Assembly: GCA_963989385.1 (NCBI GenBank)
Contig: OZ022501.1
Coordinates: 99,036,502-99,100,501 of the forward strand
DNA from: Ctena decussata
Taxonomy: Eukaryota > Mollusca > Bivalvia > Lucinida > Lucinidae
Direction: 5' to 3'
DNA: 64,000 bases
Shown: in pieces, positions 56,573 through 64,000 of the stretch
How positions within the stretch are numbered: position 1 is the stretch's first letter
Layout of the letters: each line of letters starts with the position of its first letter
Translations under genes and position numbers: made by a program
Notes under the pieces: generated by a model
What the model was told of the DNA's origin: nothing
Databases searched by the model: none
Seen by the model: only the letters and a program-made list of their open reading frames with translations

Positions 56573-58459
56573 AGCACATAAAACACATTATAAACCTCTT
56601 TAACATTATCTGACAAAATTTCAGGTCAGACATCAAATTTCATAATACTTTTTCTTTATCAGTATTTGTTTGCAGCTTTATATTGGGTATGCGCTGTAGA
56701 TAAGGGCGTTGCCATAGCTGCATTAGCATTGCAACTAGGATAATGAGACAGTAACTTTTAGGTGTGCTGATGTACCCCATGTTTTCCGCCATATTAGGAG
56801 TTGATCCCTGATCAAAAGGGAGAAAAATAAAATGGCAGAATTGCTTCTTCCGGAAGTGTACATTTTCCTTTTAAAGGGAATGTTATAGCAGCAGGCCTGA
56901 ACCTGTGGAGCGCAGTGGTGCAGTGATGCTATGCCTAACTCATAGTTGAAGGATCCCAAGTTCCTAGCGTTGTTGACATTTGGCAAAGCCATATAGCCAC
57001 AGCACAGCTTGTATAAATGTATATAGGGAAATGATCATCCTAAAAATATCTTCTAATTCCAATACTACAGAGGAAGCAACTCTGCCATTTCTATTTTGCA
57101 TTCCATCTCAGTGGTGTCAACTATTAAAAGAAAACATCTGTTCGCCTAGTAATACATCTATTTGTTTTCCTTTAAGAATGCGCTAGACTATAAACCGAGG
57201 GGTAGAAGTTTTGATCTCCCGGTCCTCCGGTTTTTTTGGATGAGTCTCTAAACCAGTGTCTTTTTATGACATGTGTTGGTCGGACGTTAAAGCGTTTTCT
57301 TTATGAGTACTCTTATCATGTTTCGTTAAAAACAAAAAGTTTAGTGAATCAAAAACTTCACTCACTCAATTAAGACGAAAAAATGGAAAGGTTTCATTGT
57401 AAAAGGGACCAAACACTAAGTCATAAGACTTGTTCCCCGTTGTTAAAATGGTGGAAAAACCTGGGATGTTTGCACTGACCATAATAAGTTGGAATTAAAG
57501 CTGCACAGACTTTGTGTTCGTTGTTAATTAAACAGATGCGATGCTAAATAAAGCTTTATCAATATCATTTTTGTTATAATTGATGCTATGAAAGTTCTCT
57601 ATAAGTGTAGGTTAGTAAAAACATAGAGTTTATTCTCTTGAAAATCGTACCGTTAAATTTTAAAGAATGGAACATCTCAAATAACTACCATAATTGCTTT
57701 AAAATGGAACAGTTTGGTTGTGCAATGCAGTAATGCGCCTAACAGATGTACAAAGAAAGCCAAACAGTGAAAGCTCTAATCAGACTGCAGTCCATTCTAG
57801 GTCTACATTGTTTGCTCCACGCTACCTGTCAAAGTGCGTTGAACTTTTATGGTAATTGATAATGAGGCGGTATCTCTTAGACTGTCTATCATGACTTTTG
57901 CTTGGTGACCGGATATTCATCTCCGAGGAAATACTGGCATGTAAATATTTTGATTATGTAGCAATAAAAATCATACGACATCAAAATAGACAAAAAAACT
58001 ATATTCGCGTTTTTCTCGGGAAAAAATGGCTGGCCTTTCACTTCATGGGAGCCGGTTGGCTGGTTGTTTCGCACTTAACTTTTTTTTGAACTGAGGTATG
58101 TCAGTCTGTATCAAAACGTTTCCAAAGAGAGGCAGAAGGAAGATCGTGAATAAATAAAGTCAAGCAACCCAAACCTGCATCAACTGTCCTTTCCGTATAG
58201 GCGCCAGACCTAAAGTTTTACGGCTGAAAAGCAGTGGGGTGTTAGAGGTCTGCTGTTTCTTGGGTACAGAATATGAAAGATGTGAACAATGAAGCTCAAT
58301 GTTTCATTTGTCAGTGAGCGCTTGCGTCCATGAATGTGAAAATAGATATGTGAGAGGTATAAAACTGTTCATTGTGATGGGAAGTAAATTGACAGTTCTT
58401 GTCCGACGGATCTAAATCTGTGGGATGTTTTAGAAGAAAAATACCAAATTCGCATCTAA
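56573..58459 (+). other. 3' unit of D and distal upstream unit of E
   Basis: Continuous duplicated sequence between D and E without a gene, including the tRNA-like SINE segment at 56904-56970 and the CAGTGAGCGCTTGCGTCCATG block. It is the shortest gene-to-gene interval in the cluster and shows the unit without the insertions present elsewhere. Confidence 0.65.
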
Positions 58460-59124
58460 ATAACACAATACCGATTTTATTTGCGGTGTTTTTGGAAAGA
58501 TACACGTCCTATTACCAAATAAATACGTTGCAAATTGTAGGCTAAGATATTGTTCATTAAGTATTCTCTTGCGTTGTATAAAATATAGTTCGGTTTCTGT
58601 TCTTTTCCTATTTGGTGTTCAAGATGGGATGTGTTTACATTAGTTGGGTTAATAGATGTAGATGGTGATACTATTATTGGGTAGCTGAATGACCATGTGT
58701 TTAGGAAAGAGCTGCCCGTTCTGTTTACTGTGCGTGTCTTTCGTAAACTTGTGTCAATTTCTGTCTGTATGTGCTTCTTTCTCTATTGGTTTTAAGAGCG
58801 GAATGTGGGATTTTATTGTATTAATTCCTGATCATTGCCTATCTTTTTACTTTTAATATGGAGCAAAAAGTCTATTTTATCATTTCCTCCTTTGAAATAA
58901 AACAATATGCCTTTAGTTAATCGAGTTTGAACAATCGAATTTTATTTTTCCGGGTGTAAAGACAAGATTTATTTTCAAAATGTAAAACAATTAGAGGGCC
59001 ACTTTTCAACTTATATGTGTGTCTCTATTAGACTGTTTCCTTGTCAGTTTCTAGCGTGTGGAATTAAGATCACAACACCTTTAGCATCGCTCTGTCGCAC
59101 AAGCAAATATTTACAAGGGAAATA
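58460..59124 (+). promoter_or_regulatory. Upstream block and TATA box of gene E
   Basis: Contains the shared GCGGTGTTTTTGGAAAGATA block, the TATA box TATAAAATATAG at 58577-58588 followed by TTCGGTTTCTG, a divergent R1 segment (58660-58855), and CGAATTTTATTTTTCCGGGTG. The TATA box is 536 bp from the ATG, so the leader would be long unless a nearer start site is used. Confidence 0.6.
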
Positions 59125-60759
59125 ATGAAGCTAAGTCGATACTTCACTGTTGTTTTTCATATATGTATTTTCCATGGAGGAGCTGCTGCATTAAACGAGC
59201 AGAACAACGTGTCACAACTAGAGGCGGTAAAGGAATGCTCTAGGAGAGGGGGTAGTCTAGTCAACTATAAAGAAATACAAGATAACTTTTCTGTCCAAAA
59301 GTATCTTGATCAGCTCGAGAACGGTGCTACAGCATGGATTGATGGATATGCAGAGTATTCTCCGATTTTACATTGGCGGGGATGTTATTCTATAAGAGAC
59401 ATGAGCAATATATACACATTTAAAATGGATGACAGAAGCTTGTTTTCGTGTTCAAAAGAGTGCTTGCGTCATGATGCCAGTGTATCTTATGTCGGAGTAA
59501 AAGATACAACCTGTTACTGTATCCCATTTAAATATTTCTATGACTTATTGCCAGATATTGACATGGTTAATCCTTCTTTATGCAACATTTCTTGTTCCAA
59601 CAATGGTGTTGGTTCTTGTGGAGGAGATTTTCATATTGACATATACAAGAAAGGGCCAGAGTTTCACAGCTTCGACATGTATGGGACAGGGGCAGTGATT
59701 TACTCAGCAGTGCAACGGCAGTGTGTCTATTTTAGAGGGTACACGCCTAACTTAGAAGTATATACAGCATCTTGCCACAGGCTTTTCATTGATGGGTTTG
59801 TGTGCGAAGAAGTGGAGAGTTCTACTCTTGCAACTGCTACATGTACCAACACATCCACCTACCAGAACACTAAATATTGTTTCAAAGTAGAACCTTCGAC
59901 TTGGCAGGACGCATTTAACCATTGCCTAGAGATTAACGGGCGACTCTCTTTTGACGGAGTTGTTACAGTTACAAAAACTGCAGGTTTTATTAATCATACG
60001 TTTTGGTCTGGTGTTTTCAGGAGTTTCGGGCTTTCTGACAAACATACTAGCAACTCAGTTTGTATAGCAGCTACAAAAATTAATAACATTATTTATTTTG
60101 AGCCAGAAGATTGCTCCGTGGAGAAACATTTTCTGTGCAAGTTTAACAAAACAACTGTCTCAACTTCTTCTGTTAAAGATCAACAGGCAAGACAAAGCCC
60201 GGGAATAACTAAATTCAGGCAGGATTTGAGCTTTAAAACGGGCTCAACTATTGGGTATATATCCTTGGCAATTTCCGTTGTTGCTCTGGTCATTGCAGTT
60301 ATCGTTATCATCCTGCTTTACAAATTCAAAAAATTGGTAACTGGGGCTGTTTTACCTAACATCAATTCTGGTCAGCGTGCGGATAGTGTTAACCAAAATC
60401 CGATACAGTGTAATGACGAGAACTACTCACTAGTGAATAGTTCTCGTCATTACGCAGTGCCGGACTGTGTAAATTGTCCACGCAATAATTCCGGTCAGCG
60501 TGCGGATAGTGTTAACCAAAATCCAAAATCCGAGAACTCGCGTCATTACGCAGTACCGGATTGTGAAAACCGTTCATCGGATACCCATCGCAAACACTCT
60601 ACAGAAAAATCTGGTTCTCAGCCTCTACTTGCAGAAACGTCGTTTGTGGCAGAAGGTCTTCAGACTGCTGAACTGCATCATGTTTATGAAGGACTGTTGG
60701 ATGACAGACAGCATGATTTCTATGAAGTTATTCCTCAGGCAAACGACAGCAAACAATAG
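59125..60759 (+). CDS. Receptor E: CTLD with nested WSC, second CTLD, TM, ITAM-like tail
   Basis: Predicted 544-residue type I membrane protein, the most complete member of the family here. Residues 1-22 form a signal peptide. The first CTLD is split: Cys38 with RRGGSLVNY and AWIDGYAE lie before, and Cys200, Cys217 and Cys227 after, a WSC domain at about 85-170 with cysteines 87, 109, 113, 130, 132, 153, 157 and 165. The second CTLD (about 240-340) is of the long form, with Cys240/Cys252 plus Cys267, 313, 330 and 338. The span is about 376-399, then KFKK. The cytoplasmic tail repeats a module (SGQRADSVNQNP at 415 and 456; SRHYAVPDC at 440 and 472) and ends YEGL (521-524), eight residues, YEVI (533-536). 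No EPN or WND calcium motifs are seen in the first CTLD, so classical calcium-dependent sugar binding is not predicted. The ATG lines up with the family start; no introns are needed. Confidence 0.9.
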   Translation: MKLSRYFTVVFHICIFHGGAAALNEQNNVSQLEAVKECSRRGGSLVNYKEIQDNFSVQKYLDQLENGATAWIDGYAEYSPILHWRGCYSIRDMSNIYTFKMDDRSLFSCSKECLRHDASVSYVGVKDTTCYCIPFKYFYDLLPDIDMVNPSLCNISCSNNGVGSCGGDFHIDIYKKGPEFHSFDMYGTGAVIYSAVQRQCVYFRGYTPNLEVYTASCHRLFIDGFVCEEVESSTLATATCTNTSTYQNTKYCFKVEPSTWQDAFNHCLEINGRLSFDGVVTVTKTAGFINHTFWSGVFRSFGLSDKHTSNSVCIAATKINNIIYFEPEDCSVEKHFLCKFNKTTVSTSSVKDQQARQSPGITKFRQDLSFKTGSTIGYISLAISVVALVIAVIVIILLYKFKKLVTGAVLPNINSGQRADSVNQNPIQCNDENYSLVNSSRHYAVPDCVNCPRNNSGQRADSVNQNPKSENSRHYAVPDCENRSSDTHRKHSTEKSGSQPLLAETSFVAEGLQTAELHHVYEGLLDDRQHDFYEVIPQANDSKQ

Positions 60760-60763
60760 AGCA

Positions 60764-60769
60764 AATAAA
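60764..60769 (+). promoter_or_regulatory. Candidate polyadenylation signal of gene E
   Basis: AATAAA five bases after the stop codon. The same hexamer overlaps the stop of gene C (37607-37612). It is CATAAA after A and D. A second, more distal signal could be used. Confidence 0.4.
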
Positions 60770-62050
60770 ACACGGAATTAGACACCTTTTTGACGAAATT
60801 TCGGGTCTGACATCCAAATTTCATAATACAATTTCTTTATCATTTTTGTCTGCAACTGTATACTCTGTATTCGTTGCAGATAAGGGCGTGCCGTAGCTAC
60901 CTTTGCACTGCAACTAGCAAAATCAAACAGTAACTTTAGGGCATACGGGTGCACCCCATGTTTTCCGCCATTTTTAAAAACAGAAACTACTTTTGTGACT
61001 TCATGTTTACCTGTCTTAAAAACGTTGCCTTTCCAAATTGGAAAGCTACTCTTAAAGGAAAGAATTTGAATGCACTTGTTTTCCTTTGGGAGTTGATTCC
61101 TGTTAAAAAGGGAGGAACAAAAATAAAAAAAAATTGCTTCTCCCGGAAGTGTACCTTGTCCTTTCAAAGGGGGAGTTATAACAGCAGGCCTCAAGCTGTG
61201 GAGCGCAGTGGTGCAGTGGCGGTGTACCCAACTCATGACTGAAGGGTCCAAAGCTCTAATTTCTCCAGACCTTAGCGTTTTGACTTTTAGCAAAGCCACA
61301 TACCACATCTCAGCTTGTATATATGTACATGTATATAGTCTTTGGGTAAATTATCATATTACAGAGGAAGCAACTCTGTCATTTTCATTTTGCCTCCCGT
61401 CTCAGTTGGATCAACTCTCTTCAAAGAAAACATCTGTTCTCGGGGTAAAAAAATATATTTTCTTTAAAAGTGCGCGGGGTAGTAGCTTTGATCCCCTGGT
61501 CCTCAGTGTTTGTTTGGCTAAGACTCTAAATCAATGTCTCCTTGTGACGTATGTGTCGGTGGGACATAAAACCTCGCTACTTTAAGAAGAAAAGTAAAAA
61601 GTATGCAAAGACCAGGAGCTGAAACAATCAAAATCCAAATCCAGCCCTCAAACTGGAAAGGTTCAGATGTCAAGAGAAGCAAACACTAGGTCATAAACCT
61701 TGTTCCCCGTTGTTAAAATGGCGGAAAAACTGGTGTACACATTGACCTTAATAACTGGCAATTAATGCTGCACAGACTTTATGCTCGTTGTTGATTAAAC
61801 AGAAGCTATTGTAAATAAAGCTTAATTATCATTTTCAACTGGTGACCTTCTTTTGCTTCAGATTTCCAGTGGGGTCGTTTGGCAGGACAGGGATCTCCAC
61901 CTGTCAGACGGCCCGTTGTATCTGTTGAGTCCTCGTCTTTGCTTCTTCATGGTGTTGAAATTTGATTTATGTGTTTACCGTGATGATTCATTGACGAGTT
62001 AGAGGGTTATCATGCGAACCGAACAACCAACTAAATATTTTGTACCACTT
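60770..62050 (+). other. 3' unit of gene E
   Basis: Shares its layout with the C unit: SINE segment at 61198-61266, GTAGCTTTGATC block, a ~60-bp R1 fragment at 61593-61654 and the AATAAAGCTTAATTAT end. No gene. Confidence 0.6.
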
Positions 62051-62388
62051 CAGAAACTGAGGGTGAGGTTGGGCCTGTAAAATCGATTTAAGCCCCCCAG
62101 TAATTCATTACTGACCGTTCCAAGGCGGTAGTTCTGTTGTGGTTCTCTGTTGCCTGTTTTTGGTGTCAGAGTTTCTGTGATGTTTTACCTTATGTATGTT
62201 CTTATTATTTTTGGTTCGGTTTGGGTTGCTGAGTGGCCACCTTTTGGAAACAAGCTGCTCACTCGGTCGGCCATATGTTCTCTGTATCTTGATTATTTGT
62301 AATCTTAGTTGTTTCCAACTATGGTTTGAGGGCTGGATTTGGATTTTGATTGTTTCAGTTCCTGGTCTTTGCATACTTTTTACTTTCA
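62051..62388 (-). repeat. R1 repeat, longest copy
   Basis: Includes the CTGAGGGTGAGGTTGGGCC end that is otherwise seen only at the left edge of the window, then the body to GCATACTTTTTACTTT. It therefore gives the best estimate of the full R1 length, about 340 bp. Confidence 0.9.
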
Positions 62389-62526
62389 TTATTAGCATTA
62401 TCATTAGTATTTATACTTTCGAGATGCTATGAAGTTCTCTATCAGTTTAGCTAAGTAAAGACGTAGAGTGTATACCCTTGAAGATCGTACTATTAAAGCT
62501 CTGAAAATTGGGACACCTCAAACAAT

Positions 62527-62728
62527 TGAGCCGCGACACGAGAAAACCAATAATGTGGTTGTGCGCCCAGCGCAGACTTAGATCAGCCTGGGCATCCGCC
62601 CAGTCTGACCAGTCTTCGCTGTCCGCATGAAGGTAGCTTAGAGTCTAAGCTACCCTTTAAGTGCCTAGCGAAGAGTCTGATCAGACTGGGCGGATGCCAC
62701 ATTGTTGGTTTTCTCGTGTCGCGGCTCA
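62527..62728. mobile_element. GAGCCGCG foldback MITE, copy 2
   Basis: Same ends as the copy at 39771 with an intact GAGCCGCGACACGAGAAAA arm. The empty site in the C unit (40030) reads AACAATTATAG, so the flanks AATT and AGTT suggest a 4-bp target duplication with one change. Confidence 0.9.
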
Positions 62729-63109
62729 GTTATAGTTATTGCCCTAAAAATGGAACTGTTTGGTTTTACAATAAAATGCGTCCAACAGATGTACACAGAC
62801 GGTCAAACAGTGAGAACTCTGATCAGACTGCAGTCTTTTCTAGGTCTGCACTGTTTGCTCAACCCTACCTGTCCACTTTGATGTCGTATGATTATCATTG
62901 CTTTATCATCAAAAATATTTTCAAGCCAGTATTTCACGTTTCTTTGAACTTAGGATTGTCAGATTAAACCTTCCCTCGATATTTCTAAAGCTGGTTTGCC
63001 GATATCAAAAAGGGTTGACTCATTTAGGAGCAGTCCATCTTAGCTCCAATTTGTCCATATTAATACGATAACTCTTGTCTGTTGCCTAAAAGAATTTTAC
63101 GAATGTATT

Positions 63110-63330
63110 TGAGCCGCGACACGAGAAAACCAACAATGTGGTTGTGCAGACTCAGATAAGCCTTGGTACCCGCTCAGTTTGATCAGACTCTTTTTTAAGT
63201 GCTCAAAGGGTAGCTAAGGGTCTAAGCTACCTCCATGCGGACAGTGAAGACTCTGATCAGACTGGGCGAATGCATCTGAGTCTGTGCTGGGCGCACAACC
63301 ACATTGTTGGTTTTGTCATGTCGCGGCTCA
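63110..63330. mobile_element. GAGCCGCG foldback MITE, copy 3
   Basis: Third copy, flanked by ATTT on both sides. The C unit has no insertion at the matching place (GACTGTATTAGTACTTT near 40678), so this copy arrived after the C/E block duplication. Confidence 0.9.
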
Positions 63331-63820
63331 TTTGTACTTTATAGGCCATCAGATGAGGCTGGTAATAAACGGTGAACATCGTAAAAGAAAAGCTTTTGTA
63401 TGGCGAACAGAGAAATTTCTTTCCCATCCGGAGGATAATAGCCACCTGAGATTTTTGTGTCCGATTTTCTCTTTTCACCATTTTTATTTATTTATTTAGT
63501 TATTGAAGATAACAAAAGAGGGCAGTGTGTAATGTATTCAACGAGTGAATCGCAACTTCTCTACAATACTGTCTTATATCAGTGGGGCTGAAAACAAAAG
63601 TTCCCCATGGGGGGGAGGTGGGTATTCTGTGTCACCAGAATTATTCCCCTCCATCCCCCCAGATAGGTGACACAATTTTTAAGACCCCCACCTAATCTAC
63701 CCTTCACTCAGACAACACACACACACACCATATTACCTATTTTATGTCAGACTGACCTCAACAAAACCTGTATGAAACACAACGAAGCTTTTCTTTCTCG
63801 GACAGTGCTAGTTATATATA
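63331..63820. other. Duplicated flank, no gene
   Basis: Matches 40690-41754 with several deletions relative to it; includes a short (ATTT)n run at 63484-63499. Confidence 0.65.
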
Positions 63821-64000
63821 CTGCTCACAAAAAGTAGGGGATATTATGACATAGGAACGAGTACAAAAATTAATAATAATAGCAGGGTTAGTTTATTGTT
63901 GTATATTGACAGAACACTATTCAAGTAACAATATTCAAGTTAAACAGAAACAGTCACAGCAAGTCATATGACCTAGAGTAGCACATAAAGGACTGAGGGG
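63821..64000. mobile_element. Tc1/mariner-like element, left part, cut by the window end
   Basis: CTGCTCACAAAAAGTAGGGG and the following 160 bp match the element at 41755 closely, and so does the sequence before it. It is therefore a duplicated copy of the same insertion and not an independent transposition. Confidence 0.85.

Overview
This looks like an accessory, repeat-rich stretch of a metazoan nuclear genome, most likely a marine bivalve. I infer that from an AT-rich background, many short foldback and TIR elements, a BEL/Pao LTR retrotransposon, a Jockey/CR1-like LINE, (CGTC)n-rich mollusc-style repeats, and a lineage-specific family of membrane lectins. The species cannot be fixed from sequence alone. 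There is no bacterial or viral gene organisation, no CRISPR array and no confident functional tRNA or rRNA.

The only host genes I can support are five paralogues of one intronless receptor family, all on the + strand: A (4167-5687, intact, 506 aa), B (18348-19891, broken), C (35948-37611, one frameshift), D (54824-56572, heavily broken) and E (59125-60759, intact, 544 aa). The predicted protein has a signal peptide, a C-type-lectin-like domain (CTLD) whose middle is interrupted by a complete eight-cysteine WSC domain, a second CTLD, one membrane span and a cytoplasmic tail. The tail ends in two tyrosine motifs spaced like an ITAM (YEGL-x8-YEVI in A and E). This nested CTLD[WSC]-CTLD-TM-ITAM-like design is the most interesting thing here: it has the layout of an expanding family of innate recognition receptors.

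Each paralogue sits in a duplicated unit. Upstream is a conserved block with the TATA box TATAAAATATAG (clear for A, C, D, E). Downstream is a conserved block of about 2 kb holding a tRNA-like SINE. Orphan upstream blocks at 8561-9190 and 41395-41480 mark units whose gene body is gone. A plus the 8.6-kb ghost looks like the counterpart of D plus E, and the C and E downstream regions are also duplicates of each other, so the cluster grew by repeated segmental duplication and decay.

Mobile DNA by region: 0.8-3.5 kb, a GCTCACCTGAGC-bounded element with a ~144-bp tandem array; 3.65-3.81 kb, a hAT-like MITE in the TATA box of gene A; 6.8-7.0 kb, a Harbinger-like MITE; 9.6-10.5 kb, a degenerate repeat; 11.1-11.3 kb, a foldback palindrome; 11.3-14.8 kb, a minus-strand LTR element without coding capacity; 14.9-16.1 kb, a LINE 3' end; 21.4-24.7 kb, a SINE head and three copies of one repeat; 26.4-32.7 kb, a young BEL/Pao element; 33.0-35.4 kb, a TIR element with repeated CGAGGGCCGAT motifs; 41.8-42.5 and 44.3-45.7 kb, TA-flanked TIR elements; 47.6-53.5 kb, a LINE carrying two nested mariner-like elements; 55.9-56.1 kb, a MITE inside gene D; 39.8, 62.5 and 63.1 kb, three copies of one foldback MITE. 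A ~300-bp repeat (called R1 here) recurs at least seven times.
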